A stretch of 54,200 nt of DNA from Paenimyroides marinum (GCF_900108395.1 NZ_FNXE01000015.1:9791-63990), one strand, 5' to 3'. Positions 25,023 through 36,586 are shown, counted from the stretch's first letter. The notes: generated by a model not told the origin, from the sequence alone. Numbers and translations: made by a program.

Positions 25023-26900
25023 ATGAAAAGAATATTTTTTACATTATCTGCCTTGTTTTGTGTAACCGCCTTGTTTGCACAAACAATTACAAAAACGCAC
25101 GTGGTTGCTAAGGGCGAAACCATTACGCAAATTGCAAAAAAATATAATACTACCAATAATGTATTGTTTCTGTTAAATCCGGAGGCTGTTGACGGGCTTA
25201 GTGAAAATCAGATTTTAAAGATTCCTACCACAAGTGATATTCAACACACAGTAAAATCTAAAGAAACGGTTTACGGCATTGCCAAGCAATATAATATTGC
25301 TATTGAAAAGCTGTACGATTTAAATCCGGGATTGAAAGAATATGGTTTAAAAATTGGACAACAACTGAACCTTACTGAAACAACAGCAATAAAGAATGTT
25401 CAGCAATTAACAGGAAAACCAAATGCTTCAACCGTAATTGTTGAAAAAGGCGAAACCATTTACGGTATTGCCGTTAAAAACAATACCACGGTTTCTGTTT
25501 TGTATGAACTGAATCCTGGTTTGCAGCAAAACGGATTAAAAGTAGGGCAGCCTATTAATATTCCCGTAGGAGACAAACAAACGGAAACGGCTTCTAAACC
25601 TGCAACAAAACCAAAAACCATTACTATTCAACCAAAAGAAACCCTTTACAGTATTGCGAAAGCGTATGGCGTTTCGCAGGAACAGTTATTACAATGGAAT
25701 CCTGATTTGAAAAATGGTCTGAAAGAAGGTGCTGTAGTTATTGTAGGATATAACGAAACAGATGATAAAACAGTTCTGTTGCCGGTTAATGAAAACAGTA
25801 AGGCAAATTTTACTAAAAAAGGTATCGATCTAACATTACCAAACGATGGATCAATCAGAAATCTGGTTTTGTTGTTGCCTTTTAATGTGGCACAGAACAA
25901 TTTTAATAATCCGTCGATTAATCAAAACATCAAAGAAAATGTGTTTTTGAATATGACACTCGATTTCTATTCGGGCGCTAAATTGGCAATTGAACATTTA
26001 AAAGATAAAAATTATAATTTAAATGTAAAATTTGTCGATTCAAAAGAAACGAATCGGGCATTGGACGTAAGTACTTTAAAAAACGATTTTGATTTTTCAT
26101 CTACCGATGTTATTATCGGTCCGTTTTTTCAGAAAAATGTAGATGCCGTTTCCGAATCGTTTAAAGACCAGCAAACAATCATTGTTTCGCCGCTTTCTAC
26201 CGATAAAGGAAAACCATATCCGCGACAGGTACACACCATGCCCAATACCGATATTGTAAAAAGAGAGTTGTTAGAATACGTGGTTTCTAAACAAGACAGG
26301 GTAGTAGCCATTACCGATGGTAAGAAAACACCGGCAACGTACTTTACTACCAATTATCCGTCAATTACAACATTAACAGTAAAAACCGACGAAAAGGTAA
26401 GTCCAACGGTATTGAAAAACCTGCTTTCTGAAACCGAAATGAATTACATAGTGTACGATGCCTCTTCACTGACAACTACGATAGAATTAATAAGTACTTT
26501 AAAATCGTTGCAAAAAGAATATCAAATTCAATTGGTAACTTTAGAAAAATTAGACATTTTAGATTCGTCTGATATTCAAATGAATGATTTAATTGCTTTA
26601 AAATATACCTTTCCGTCGGTTACAAATGATGCAGACAATAATAAAAAAGCCGCTTTTGTAAAACAATACCGAACAATTTACAAGAAAAATCCAAGTCGTT
26701 TTGCAACCAGAGGTTATGATGTAACCTATGATATCATTACAAGAATGTTTGAATCTGACGAAAATTCGAATATTTTTGATTACGGATCACAGCAAATAGA
26801 AAACAAGTTTGCCTACATAAATGAAAACGGCGGCGTGTATAACAACGCGGTTTACATTTTGTATTACGATAAAGATTTAACCATTAAAGAAGCAAAATAA
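25023..26900 (+). CDS. LysM-repeat protein fused to a periplasmic-binding-like domain
   Basis: A 625-residue exported protein. After a signal peptide (ALFCVTALFAQ) come four LysM repeats at about 26-68, 75-117, 137-180 and 198-241 (e.g. VVAKGETITQIAKKYNTTNN, VEKGETIYGIAVKNNTTVSV). From about residue 280 to the end (NLVLLLPFNVAQNN, YSGAKLAIEHL, DVIIGPFFQKN, FATRGYDVTYD) it resembles a type I periplasmic-binding fold like that of LpoA or branched-chain amino-acid receptors. The LysM part should hold peptidoglycan. A role as a peptidoglycan sensor or synthase activator is inference. It ends 1 base into the OsmC start. Confidence 0.88.
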   Translation: MKRIFFTLSALFCVTALFAQTITKTHVVAKGETITQIAKKYNTTNNVLFLLNPEAVDGLSENQILKIPTTSDIQHTVKSKETVYGIAKQYNIAIEKLYDLNPGLKEYGLKIGQQLNLTETTAIKNVQQLTGKPNASTVIVEKGETIYGIAVKNNTTVSVLYELNPGLQQNGLKVGQPINIPVGDKQTETASKPATKPKTITIQPKETLYSIAKAYGVSQEQLLQWNPDLKNGLKEGAVVIVGYNETDDKTVLLPVNENSKANFTKKGIDLTLPNDGSIRNLVLLLPFNVAQNNFNNPSINQNIKENVFLNMTLDFYSGAKLAIEHLKDKNYNLNVKFVDSKETNRALDVSTLKNDFDFSSTDVIIGPFFQKNVDAVSESFKDQQTIIVSPLSTDKGKPYPRQVHTMPNTDIVKRELLEYVVSKQDRVVAITDGKKTPATYFTTNYPSITTLTVKTDEKVSPTVLKNLLSETEMNYIVYDASSLTTTIELISTLKSLQKEYQIQLVTLEKLDILDSSDIQMNDLIALKYTFPSVTNDADNNKKAAFVKQYRTIYKKNPSRFATRGYDVTYDIITRMFESDENSNIFDYGSQQIENKFAYINENGGVYNNAVYILYYDKDLTIKEAK

Positions 26901-27304
26901 TGAGTACAAGTAAAGTAATATATAAAGGTGATTTAAGAACCGAATCGACCCATTTGCAATCGGGAACAATCATTTTAACCGATGCACCAACAGATAACCA
27001 CGGACGCGGCGAAGCCTTTTCGCCAACCGATATGGTAGCAAATTCACTGGCAACCTGTATGTTCAGCATTATGGGAATTAAGGCAAAAGCAATGGATATT
27101 CGGATAGAGGATTCTACCGCCGAAGTAACAAAAATAATGCAGGCAGAACCCAGAAAAATCAGTGAAATTATTGTTTCGTTTGAAATGAATGCAGTTGTTG
27201 ATGAAAAATCGAAAACCATTTTAGAACGTGCTGCAATGACCTGCCCGGTGTTTTTAAGTCTGCATCCCGATATTAAAAAAACGGTTAGTTTTAACTGGAA
27301 GTAA
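26900..27304 (+). CDS. OsmC-family peroxiredoxin-like protein
   Basis: A 134-residue OsmC/Ohr-fold protein with two conserved cysteines, C53 in NSLATCMFSI and C114 in AAMTCPVFLS, the peroxidatic and resolving positions for organic hydroperoxide reduction. FSPTDMVANSL is typical. The ATG overlaps the stop of the LysM gene by one base (TAATG). Confidence 0.9.
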   Translation: MSTSKVIYKGDLRTESTHLQSGTIILTDAPTDNHGRGEAFSPTDMVANSLATCMFSIMGIKAKAMDIRIEDSTAEVTKIMQAEPRKISEIIVSFEMNAVVDEKSKTILERAAMTCPVFLSLHPDIKKTVSFNWK

Positions 27305-27375
27305 ACATTATTGTAAAAAGTTTAAAATTGAACGCCGGCAGTTTATACAAAATCTGTGTATCTGTGACACATAAT

Positions 27376-27606
27376 ATGGAAGATCAAAACAAAGAATTAA
27401 TAGAATTAGCACATGCAAAAATGCCTTTTGGAAAATTCAAAGGGCGTTTTTTGGTTGACATACCCGAACCGTATTACGTTTGGTACAAAAACAAAGGCTT
27501 TCCGGCAGGTAAATTAGGGAAACAACTGGCAATGATGTACGAAATTAAATTGAACTGCTTGGAAACAATGATTCGGAATATTAAAGATAAATTTTCAAAG
27601 GGATAA
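27376..27606 (+). CDS. DUF3820 family small protein
   Basis: A 76-residue protein starting MEDQNKELIEL. The motif MPFGKFKGRFLVDIPEPYY with VWYKNKGFP is the DUF3820 signature (similar to a region of exonuclease-type proteins). A longer frame opens at 27328, but the extra 16 residues are not conserved-looking and family members start here. Function is unknown. It is followed by a terminator. Confidence 0.85.
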   Translation: MEDQNKELIELAHAKMPFGKFKGRFLVDIPEPYYVWYKNKGFPAGKLGKQLAMMYEIKLNCLETMIRNIKDKFSKG

Positions 27607-27674
27607 AATAATTCTGCGGAAGTGTATTTGATATTTTTCCACATTTATTGGAGAAAAGACTATTAAGATTGAAC

Positions 27675-27697
27675 AAACCACCCATATTAGGTGGTTT
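27675..27697 (+). terminator. Terminator after the DUF3820 gene
   Basis: AAACCACC and GGTGGTTT pair around CATATTA, followed by a T-rich tract. Confidence 0.65.
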
Positions 27698-27793
27698 TGT
27701 TTATTATATTTAAACTGGTATTTACCAAAAAATCTTATATTTGATACTATAATATTCTTTATATGTAGCAATGTTTCAAATCATTATATACTT

Positions 27794-28747
27794 ATGAAAA
27801 CAAAATTTATTACACTCCTTCTGTTTGTAGTTGGGTTAACTGCCCAATCGCAAACCACAGCCATACCCGATGCAGGTTTTGAACAGGTTTTGATTAATCT
27901 TGGCATAGATTCAGACGGAACAATAAACGGACAGATACTAACTGCCGATGCTTTACAGGTTACCCATTTGGATATAACGTCATCATCGCCAAATTCTTTT
28001 ATACATGATGTTACAGGAATTGAGGCTTTTGTCAATATTGATACGCTAAAAATTAATTTTACGGAAATTAGCAGTTTAAACCTTAGTACTTTAAGCCAGC
28101 TTAAATATTTAGATGTTAATGACAATATGCTTACTTCGCTCGATGTTTCTAATAATATTTTGCTGGAATATCTGAGAATGGACAGTGTAGGCGATGTTTA
28201 CCCAATTAACCATATATTGGAAATAGATTTAAGCAACAATCCCAATATTAATCATTTGGAGGCAAGCGGAACTGATCTGGTTAATTTAAAAAACGGCAAT
28301 AATAATGAAAATATGAAGATTTGGGTAGGCTGTCCTCATTGCTGGGAAGACCCCGTGACTTATATTTGGAACTCCGTTTGTATCATTGTTGACGATGCTG
28401 TTACGGCTCAAAACATGGGATATCCTTATTCAAATTGGCTGATTGGAGATAATAATATAAATTTATCTTTCATTGATGATTATTCTCAGTGTACCGCTTC
28501 TACACCGTCTTTTAGTCAATCCTCTATCAAAATGTATCCTAATCCGGCGAAAGACATGGTGTATTTTGATTTGGAAGATACTATTCAAATTTATAAGGCA
28601 GAATTAATTGATATGAATGGCAAAACAGTCCGGACAGATAAAAACGTTACACGAAATTTTTCGGTACAAGGATTGTCAAAAGGAACTTATGTAGTACGAT
28701 TATCAACCAATAAAGGAGTATCTTCATCAAAGTTGGTAATTGAATAA
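27794..28747 (+). CDS. T9SS-secreted leucine-rich-repeat-like protein
   Basis: A 317-residue secreted protein: signal peptide (FITLLLFVVGLTAQSQ), then a degenerate leucine-rich region (about 60-165, e.g. LSTLSQLKYLDVNDNMLTSL and NHILEIDLSNNPNINHLEAS). A type A T9SS sorting domain follows at about 245-317 (IKMYPNPAKDMVYFDLED, then LSKGTYVVRLSTNKG and SSSKLVIE). Such proteins cross the outer membrane through the type IX system and are released or anchored. The ligand is unknown. It is monocistronic, with a hairpin terminator after it. Confidence 0.88.
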   Translation: MKTKFITLLLFVVGLTAQSQTTAIPDAGFEQVLINLGIDSDGTINGQILTADALQVTHLDITSSSPNSFIHDVTGIEAFVNIDTLKINFTEISSLNLSTLSQLKYLDVNDNMLTSLDVSNNILLEYLRMDSVGDVYPINHILEIDLSNNPNINHLEASGTDLVNLKNGNNNENMKIWVGCPHCWEDPVTYIWNSVCIIVDDAVTAQNMGYPYSNWLIGDNNINLSFIDDYSQCTASTPSFSQSSIKMYPNPAKDMVYFDLEDTIQIYKAELIDMNGKTVRTDKNVTRNFSVQGLSKGTYVVRLSTNKGVSSSKLVIE

Positions 28748-28764
28748 AACGGTATGAAATTAAG

Positions 28765-28799
28765 CAAAATGAGTTCGATATCATATCGGGCTCATTTTG
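28765..28799 (+). terminator. Terminator after the T9SS cargo gene
   Basis: A stem from 28765 to 28799 pairs ACAAAATGAG-type arms with an inner GATA/TATC stem and is followed by TTTTT. Confidence 0.7.
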
Positions 28800-28882
28800 T
28801 TTTTATTCATTTTTTATTGTAAGAATAAATGCACCTTTTTATTTTCTTTTTTAAGTTTATCAATCGATGAAAAGTTTTGTAA

Positions 28883-30601
<1,719 letters not shown>

Positions 30602-30641
30602 TTCGCTTACTCTATTTTAAAAAGTAAAAATTTTCTCAAGA

Positions 30642-32516
30642 ATGGAAGAAAAAAAATTAGACAAAAGTAGCCTGATTGGAATGGCTTTAATCACCGTTTT
30701 ATTGGTTTGGATGATGTCGGGAAATATGTTTTCTGATAAAAAAGACGATAAAACAAAAGAAACAACAACTACCGAAACGGTTGCTAAAACACCAATTGAC
30801 CAATTGGCTGCAACGGCACAAAACGATACATTGGCTCACGAACAATTAAAGAATGAATTAGGTTTGTTTGCATACGGTGCTACGTTGCCAAGTGTTGCAA
30901 ATGCTAAAGACGTTGAAGTTGATAACGGTGTGTTAAAAATTGTTTTTTCTAATAAAGGCGGTTACATCAAAGAAGCTACGGTTAACAATCAAAAAAGAAT
31001 TTCAAGCACTAACGATGATTTGGTAAAAATCATTGCGAACAATAATTCAAAGTTAGATTTAAAAATTGCTACAAAAGACAATCGTGTTCTTAATACAAAA
31101 GACATGTTGTTTGAACCAACTGTAACAAAAGAAGGCGAAAACACGGTAGTTTCAATGAAATTAAAAACTTCTGAAACAGCTTATTTAGAATACCGTTATG
31201 TGTTGAAACCGGATGATTATATGTTAGATTTAAGCATAAAATCAGTAGGTTTAAGTTCGGTTTTAAATACGGCAAATCCGGCAGAATTAACATGGCAGTT
31301 AAAAGCAACACGCAACGAAAAATCGAATACCTACGAAAATCGTTATGCTGAAATTGTTTATGAATACGATGGTGGTAAAGACGATTATTTAAATCCTGCT
31401 AAAACCACTACCGAAGAAGCAAAAGAGGTAACTTATGTAGCATTTAAACAACACTTGTTCACATCGGTTTTATTGACTGATACAGCTATTAAAACAGCAA
31501 AATTAAGTCAGCAAAATTTAGTAAAAGAAGAAAACGACGATGCTTATTTAAAAGATTTTGAAGCCGTGTTACCGTTAGAATATAAAGGTGGTGAGCTAAC
31601 ATACAATATGAATTTGTATATGGGGCCTACCGATTATAACGTGTTAAACAAATACGATAGAAACTTAGACGAAATTGTTCCGTTAGGTTGGGGAATCTTT
31701 GGTTGGTTAAACAAATTAATCATCATTCCTTTGTTCACTTTGTTAACAAATTTAATTCCACACGGAATTGCCATTGTATTGTTTACCATTGTGATCCGTT
31801 TAATTATGTCGCCAATTCAATACAAATCGTATGTATCGCAGGCAAAAATGAAAGTTATTCGTCCTGAAGTAAACGAAATCAACGAAAAGTATTCGAAAGA
31901 TCCAATGAAAAAACAACAGGAAACAATGAAGCTGTACAACAAAGCCGGAGTAAATCCAATGGCAGGTTGTATTCCAATGTTTATTCAGTTGCCGGTTTTC
32001 TACGCATTGTTCAGTTTCTTCCCGTCAGCGTTTGATTTAAGACAAAAAGCATTCCTTTGGGCAGACGATTTATCATCTTACGACAGCGTGTTTACCTTAC
32101 CGTTTAAAATTCCTTTTTATGGAAATCACGTAGCTTTGTTTCCAATTTTGGCGGCTTTGGCAACTTTTGTCTATATGAAAATGACTACAGGCGATCAGGC
32201 AGCAATGACTCCACAACAAGAAGGTATGCCGGATATGAGCAAATTAATGAAGGTAATGATTTACATTTCGCCAATCATGATGTTGTTCTTCTTTAATAAT
32301 TACGCTTCCGGTTTATCGTTATACTATTTTATCTCGAACTTAATCACAATTGGAATTATGTACGTGATTAAAAACAAAATTGTTACAGAAGATAAAGTAA
32401 AAACGATTATCGAAACCAACAAGTCAAAAGAAAAGCCAAAATCTAAATTCCAGCAAAAAATGCAACAAATGATGGATCAGGCACAGCAACAGCAAAATGC
32501 TCAAAAGAAAAAGTAA
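30642..32516 (+). CDS. yidC: Membrane protein insertase YidC
   Basis: A 624-residue YidC. An N-terminal helix (SLIGMALITVLLVWMMSG) is followed by a large periplasmic beta-sandwich domain (about 60-345). The insertase core runs from about 350 with GWGIFGWLNKLIIIPLFTLL, IVIRLIMSPIQYKSYVSQAK, and NPMAGCIPMFIQLPVFYALF. A basic, Gln-rich cytoplasmic tail ends the protein (MDQAQQQQNAQKKK). It inserts and folds inner-membrane proteins alone or with SecYEG. Confidence 0.98.
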   Translation: MEEKKLDKSSLIGMALITVLLVWMMSGNMFSDKKDDKTKETTTTETVAKTPIDQLAATAQNDTLAHEQLKNELGLFAYGATLPSVANAKDVEVDNGVLKIVFSNKGGYIKEATVNNQKRISSTNDDLVKIIANNNSKLDLKIATKDNRVLNTKDMLFEPTVTKEGENTVVSMKLKTSETAYLEYRYVLKPDDYMLDLSIKSVGLSSVLNTANPAELTWQLKATRNEKSNTYENRYAEIVYEYDGGKDDYLNPAKTTTEEAKEVTYVAFKQHLFTSVLLTDTAIKTAKLSQQNLVKEENDDAYLKDFEAVLPLEYKGGELTYNMNLYMGPTDYNVLNKYDRNLDEIVPLGWGIFGWLNKLIIIPLFTLLTNLIPHGIAIVLFTIVIRLIMSPIQYKSYVSQAKMKVIRPEVNEINEKYSKDPMKKQQETMKLYNKAGVNPMAGCIPMFIQLPVFYALFSFFPSAFDLRQKAFLWADDLSSYDSVFTLPFKIPFYGNHVALFPILAALATFVYMKMTTGDQAAMTPQQEGMPDMSKLMKVMIYISPIMMLFFFNNYASGLSLYYFISNLITIGIMYVIKNKIVTEDKVKTIIETNKSKEKPKSKFQQKMQQMMDQAQQQQNAQKKK

Positions 32517-32535
32517 TTTATTTTTGATTATATTT

Positions 32536-32560
32536 AAAGCACCCTATATTAGGGTGCTTT
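32536..32560 (+). terminator. Terminator after pyrG-yidC
   Basis: AAAGCACCCTA and TAGGGTGCTTT pair around a 3-base loop, followed by a T run. Confidence 0.8.
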
Positions 32561-32575
32561 TTTTAATTATGTGGT

Positions 32576-33100
32576 ATGCAAAAAATATTCGTTTTATTAT
32601 TTTTATTTAACTCTTTTATAGGTTTTGGTCAAGAGGAAGTTTCTATAAGCGAAATTTTAAAAAAACCAACAAAATATCATCATACCTATGTAACTGTTAA
32701 AGGATATTTTGATAATAGACATAAAGAAGGCAGAGCCATTTATTCAACCGTAGAGGATTGTGATATAAAAGCAATGAATAAGGCACTATTCTTATACGAA
32801 TCAAAAACAGGTTTAGAAAAATTTAATATTTCAATTGAATGGAGCGGATATATTGAAGTAACAGCATATTTTTCATCAGAAAGAAAAGGAAGTTATGATT
32901 TTTTTGGAGGCGGTCTTCTTGATGTGCAAAGTATTAAAGTCTTACACGATGCTTGCTATATTAATGATCAAATTATCACTAAATATTATAATTCAATTAA
33001 TGTTGAAAAACAACGTCTTAATGTAGATTTATTTAAAGAGAAATTTATTTATCTGAAAGAGAATTTTGCATATAAGAATGAAGATAATCGTGTCTATTAA
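32576..33100 (+). CDS. Unknown exported protein
   Basis: A 174-residue protein with a signal peptide (IFVLLFLFNSFIGFGQ). The mature part contains VTVKGYFDNRHKEGRAIYST and VEDCDIKAMNKALFLYE, suggesting a small beta-rich domain. I do not recognise a family. Composition is AT-rich relative to neighbours. The ATG lies 16 bases after the yidC terminator. Confidence 0.65.
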   Translation: MQKIFVLLFLFNSFIGFGQEEVSISEILKKPTKYHHTYVTVKGYFDNRHKEGRAIYSTVEDCDIKAMNKALFLYESKTGLEKFNISIEWSGYIEVTAYFSSERKGSYDFFGGGLLDVQSIKVLHDACYINDQIITKYYNSINVEKQRLNVDLFKEKFIYLKENFAYKNEDNRVY

Positions 33101-33126
33101 ATTGCTCAAAAACTTTGGCAAAAAAA

Positions 33127-33158
33127 TTGCAATACCTAAACCATAAAACGTATTTTTG
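33127..33158 (+). promoter_or_regulatory. Promoter of the YwqK-like gene
   Basis: TTG at 33127-33129, a 21-base spacer and TATTTTTG at 33151-33158 fit TTG-N-TAnnTTTG. Its position shows that the next gene must start downstream, at 33183, rather than at the earlier in-frame codon at 33156. Confidence 0.6.
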
Positions 33159-33182
33159 AAACAAATAAAATCAAGCAGAAAA

Positions 33183-33815
33183 ATGAAACAATATATATTA
33201 ACATCATTAACCGTATTGGCATCCGTTGTGGCGGTTTATGCACAAGATGTCAATAAAACCAATGCACAGGGAGAGCGAGAAGGTACCTGGATAGGATATT
33301 ACCCGAATACCAATTACGTAAAATACGAAGGAACTTTTAAAAACGGTAAAGAAACCGGAACCTTTAAATTTTATGCCGATGAACCTGAAAAAAAATTAGT
33401 CGCTACCAAAGAATTTAAGGCAGATGGTTCTGTTTACGCTGTTTTTTTTAACGGGAAAAAGAAAATGTCTGAAGGTGTTTATGTCAATAAACAGAAAGAA
33501 GGAATCTGGAAAACATATCATTTTGACGGGCAAAGTGTGATGGCTGAAGAACCTTATACAAATGACAAAGTACACGGCATAAAGAAAATATATTATCCAT
33601 CGGGAAAATTATCCGAAGAAATTGAATACAAAAACGGAATAGAAGACGGTATTTCTAATCAATACGCTGAAAATGGCGTGAAAATTAAAGAAACACAACA
33701 TAAAAACGGAATATTAGAAGGAAAAATCATCATTCGTGATGAAACCGGAAAAATTACCGACGAAGCCAAATATGTTAACGGAAAGCTAATTGTACCTAAA
33801 AAAGATAAGAAATAA
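33183..33815 (+). CDS. YwqK/MORN-repeat exported protein
   Basis: A 210-residue protein from ATG 33183, chosen because it gives a clean signal peptide (ILTSLTVLASVVAVYAQ) and lies below the promoter. The rest is a series of MORN-like beta-hairpin repeats (e.g. REGTWIGYYPNTNYVKYEG, KEGIWKTYHFDGQSV, VHGIKKIYYPSGKLSEEIEY, LEGKIIIRDETGK). In databases such proteins are called 'toxin-antitoxin system YwqK family antitoxin', but no toxin is adjacent and the secreted location makes that role doubtful here. Confidence 0.85.
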   Translation: MKQYILTSLTVLASVVAVYAQDVNKTNAQGEREGTWIGYYPNTNYVKYEGTFKNGKETGTFKFYADEPEKKLVATKEFKADGSVYAVFFNGKKKMSEGVYVNKQKEGIWKTYHFDGQSVMAEEPYTNDKVHGIKKIYYPSGKLSEEIEYKNGIEDGISNQYAENGVKIKETQHKNGILEGKIIIRDETGKITDEAKYVNGKLIVPKKDKK

Positions 33816-33837
33816 ATCGCAACTCGGTCAATTGTTG

Positions 33838-33845
33838 TAACTTTG
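33838..33845 (+). promoter_or_regulatory. -7 box of the mnmA promoter
   Basis: TAACTTTG, an exact TAnnTTTG match, ends 18 bases before the mnmA ATG at 33864. Confidence 0.6.
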
Positions 33846-33863
33846 CAGTTCTATTTTTAAACA

Positions 33864-35060
33864 ATGAAAAAACGAGTAGTAGTAGGTCTTTCCGGCGGAG
33901 TAGATTCCAGTGTGGCAGCACAATTGCTGATAGAGCAGGGATATGAAGTTATTGGTTTGTTTATGAAAAACTGGCATGATGATTCGGTTACTATTTCCGA
34001 TGAATGCCCGTGGTTAGAAGACAGTAATGATGCACTTTTAGTAGCCGAAAAATTAGGAATTCCTTTTCAAACGGTAGATTTAAGCGAAGAATATAAAGAA
34101 CGTATTGTAGACTATATGTTTAACGAATACGAGAATGGTCGTACGCCAAATCCGGATGTTTTGTGCAACCGTGAAATTAAATTTGATGTGTTTATGAAAA
34201 TCGCATTAGATTTAGGGGCTGATTATGTTGCCACCGGACATTATTGCCGTAAAGAAGAAGAAACAATCAATGGCAAACCTGTTTATAAATTATTGGCAGG
34301 AAAAGATCCCAACAAAGATCAATCTTATTTTTTATGTCAGTTGTCGCAAGAACAGCTGGCAAAGGCTTTGTTCCCAATTGGTGAATATTTAAAACCCGAA
34401 GTACGCGAAATCGCTGCGAAATATGACTTGGTTACAGCCGAAAAGAAAGATTCACAAGGCCTGTGTTTTATCGGAAAAGTACGCTTGCCCGAATTTTTAC
34501 AGCAACAGTTAAAACCCAAAAAAGGAATCATTTACGAAGTTTCAAATGAACATTTGGTTTATACAGCTGAGAAACCTCTGTTTGATTCATTAACAGATGA
34601 GTTAACTTGGGAAGCAACTTCTGTAAAATATACACCGGAAATGGGTAAAAAAGTTGCCGAACATAATGGGGCTCATTATTTTACCATTGGTCAGCGCAAA
34701 GGGTTGAATGTAGGCGGTACTCAAGAACCTTTGTTTATTATCGATACCAATGTAACCGAGAATACCATTTACACTGGGCAAGGTAACGAACACCCGGGAT
34801 TGTTCCGCAAAACGCTGTTGGTACAACCGCACGAAATACACTGGATTCGTGAAGATTTAAAGTTGAAAAACAATGAAACAATGGACGTTATGGCACGCAT
34901 TCGCTACCGTCAGCCATTGCAAAAAGCAACATTACACCAAACAGAAAAAGGCTTGTTCGTAAGATTTGATAATCCGCAATCAGCCATTACCGAGGGGCAG
35001 TTCGTATCTTGGCACATAGGCGAAGAATTGATAGGATCTGGAGTTATTTCGAAGTTGTAA
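33864..35060 (+). CDS. mnmA: tRNA-specific 2-thiouridylase
   Basis: A 398-residue MnmA. The PP-loop is [11 protein letters not shown] (8-17). The catalytic cysteines are C101 in [12 protein letters not shown] and C201 in [10 protein letters not shown]. The target-recognition and C-terminal beta-barrel domains follow ([15 protein letters not shown]). A short insertion after the GLFMKNW block (about 40-55) is common in Bacteroidota MnmA. It thiolates U34 of Lys, Glu and Gln tRNAs; MnmE in this window modifies the same base. Confidence 0.97.
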   Translation: MKKRVVVGLSGGVDSSVAAQLLIEQGYEVIGLFMKNWHDDSVTISDECPWLEDSNDALLVAEKLGIPFQTVDLSEEYKERIVDYMFNEYENGRTPNPDVLCNREIKFDVFMKIALDLGADYVATGHYCRKEEETINGKPVYKLLAGKDPNKDQSYFLCQLSQEQLAKALFPIGEYLKPEVREIAAKYDLVTAEKKDSQGLCFIGKVRLPEFLQQQLKPKKGIIYEVSNEHLVYTAEKPLFDSLTDELTWEATSVKYTPEMGKKVAEHNGAHYFTIGQRKGLNVGGTQEPLFIIDTNVTENTIYTGQGNEHPGLFRKTLLVQPHEIHWIREDLKLKNNETMDVMARIRYRQPLQKATLHQTEKGLFVRFDNPQSAITEGQFVSWHIGEELIGSGVISKL

Positions 35061-35081
35061 ATTAAATTGAAATAAAATTGC

Positions 35082-35112
35082 AAAACCAAACTAATTTTTT
35101 TAGTTTGGTTTT
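35082..35112 (+). terminator. Terminator after mnmA
   Basis: AAAACCAAACTAA and TTAGTTTGGTTTT pair perfectly around 5 T's. Confidence 0.8.
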
Positions 35113-35126
35113 TTAATTTTTACGCC

Positions 35127-35546
35127 TTGAAAAAAATAGTATCTATTTGTGTTTTAACCAGTTTTGTTTCTTGCAAAACGTATGAACTTACACCTTTAAG
35201 TTTAAAAAATCAGTTAGAAAATAGTTCGTTAGAAAAAAAAGACATTCATTTAAATAACGCATCTATTTTTTTTAATTCAAATTATATGGCGGTTAGCCTT
35301 GATTCTTTAGAAGTTTTCGATAAAAAAGGAAATAGATATTACTTGCAAAATTCACCGTCTATAGAAATGCGTCTTATAAATTTTGAAGGCGAAAAATTTA
35401 CAATGTATTTTGATACTGTTGTAATTAAAAACGACACATTAATAGGAAGCAGATCCAGATTTATGTCTGGTTTTAAGTATAAAGTTCCTTTTAATACCAT
35501 ATCCAAAGTTTTTGTACAAGACGGTCATAAAGATTTTAAAAATTAA
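35127..35546 (+). CDS. Unknown lipoprotein (TTG start)
   Basis: A 139-residue protein. The TTG start gives MKKIVSICVLTSFVSCKTYE, a lipoprotein signal with lipobox FVSC. The mature part has AVSLDSLEVFDKKGNRYYLQ and later beta-rich sequence ending FNTISKVFVQDGHKDF. No family recognised. It lies 14 bases after the mnmA terminator. Confidence 0.7.
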   Translation: MKKIVSICVLTSFVSCKTYELTPLSLKNQLENSSLEKKDIHLNNASIFFNSNYMAVSLDSLEVFDKKGNRYYLQNSPSIEMRLINFEGEKFTMYFDTVVIKNDTLIGSRSRFMSGFKYKVPFNTISKVFVQDGHKDFKN

Positions 35547-35558
35547 ATTCTGAATAAA

Positions 35559-36497
35559 ATGAACAGAATCACACAACTATTTAATATAAAATACCCGGTT
35601 ATTCAAGGTGGAATGATTTGGAACAGCGGATACAAATTAGCAGCAGCCGTTAGTAATGCCGGAGGATTAGGTTTAATAGGGGCAGGGTCTATGTATCCTG
35701 AAGTGTTGCGGGAACACATCCAAAAATGCAAAAAAGTGACCGATAAACCTTTTGGTGTTAACGTACCAATGTTGTATCCCAACATAGAAGAGATCATGAA
35801 TATTATTGTCGAAGAAGGCGTAAAAATCGTATTCACTTCGGCTGGAAATCCCAAAACCTGGACATCCTGGTTAAAAGAAAAAGGTATAACGGTGGTACAC
35901 GTGGTAAGTTCTACCAAATTTGCTTTAAAAGCACAAGAAGCCGGTGTTGATGCAGTGGTTGCCGAAGGTTTTGAAGCCGGCGGACACAATGGAAGGGAAG
36001 AAACTACAACTTTTACGCTGATTCCTATGGTAAAGCAACAAGTACAGATTCCATTAATTGCTGCCGGAGGTATTGCAACCGGTAAAGCCATGCATGCTGC
36101 AATGATTTTGGGTGCCGATGGGGTACAAATGGGAACCCGTTTTGCAATGACGATTGAAAGTTCTTCACATCAAAATTTCAAAAAAGCCTGTGTAGAAGCA
36201 AAAGAAGGCGATACCTATTTAACGTTGAAAGAATTAGCTCCGGTTCGTTTAATCCGCAATAAATTTTTTGATGAAGTACAAACGGCGTATCAAAATGGTG
36301 CATCGGTTGACGATTTAAAAGCATTGTTGGGAAGAGCACGTGCAAAACGTGGAATGTTTGAAGGCAATTTGGAAGACGGCGAGTTAGAAATAGGTCAAAT
36401 TGTAGGATTAATAAACGAAATAAAATCAGTTACTGATGTAATGACCGAAATTATCAATGATTTCAAGCAATCGGCAGCTACCCAATATGAATTTTAA
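35559..36497 (+). CDS. Nitronate monooxygenase / FabK-like FMN flavoprotein
   Basis: A 312-residue TIM-barrel FMN enzyme. It has the family markers YPVIQGGMIW near the N-terminus, AVSNAGGLGLIGAGSM, GVDAVVAEGFEAGGHNGRE (active-site region), and PLIAAGGIATGKAMHAAMIL with LGADGVQMGTRFAMT for FMN phosphate binding. The family covers nitronate monooxygenases and FabK enoyl-ACP reductases; which reaction applies here is not decidable by eye. Confidence 0.88.
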   Translation: MNRITQLFNIKYPVIQGGMIWNSGYKLAAAVSNAGGLGLIGAGSMYPEVLREHIQKCKKVTDKPFGVNVPMLYPNIEEIMNIIVEEGVKIVFTSAGNPKTWTSWLKEKGITVVHVVSSTKFALKAQEAGVDAVVAEGFEAGGHNGREETTTFTLIPMVKQQVQIPLIAAGGIATGKAMHAAMILGADGVQMGTRFAMTIESSSHQNFKKACVEAKEGDTYLTLKELAPVRLIRNKFFDEVQTAYQNGASVDDLKALLGRARAKRGMFEGNLEDGELEIGQIVGLINEIKSVTDVMTEIINDFKQSAATQYEF

Positions 36498-36520
36498 ATT
36501 CTAATTCACGAAACAAAATC

Positions 36521-36547
36521 AAAGAATATCGTTAAAAGGTATTCTTT
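36521..36547 (+). terminator. Terminator after the NMO-family gene
   Basis: AAAGAATA and TATTCTTT pair across TCGTTAAAAGG, followed by a T run. Confidence 0.65.
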
Positions 36548-36586
36548 TTTTTATTAAATTTATTTTCCTAAAAAGAAATCATCACT

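Noticed and set aside
35603..36091. 162-codon minus-strand frame inside the NMO-family gene
   Set aside because: Fully antisense to a conserved enzyme, with no recognisable domain.
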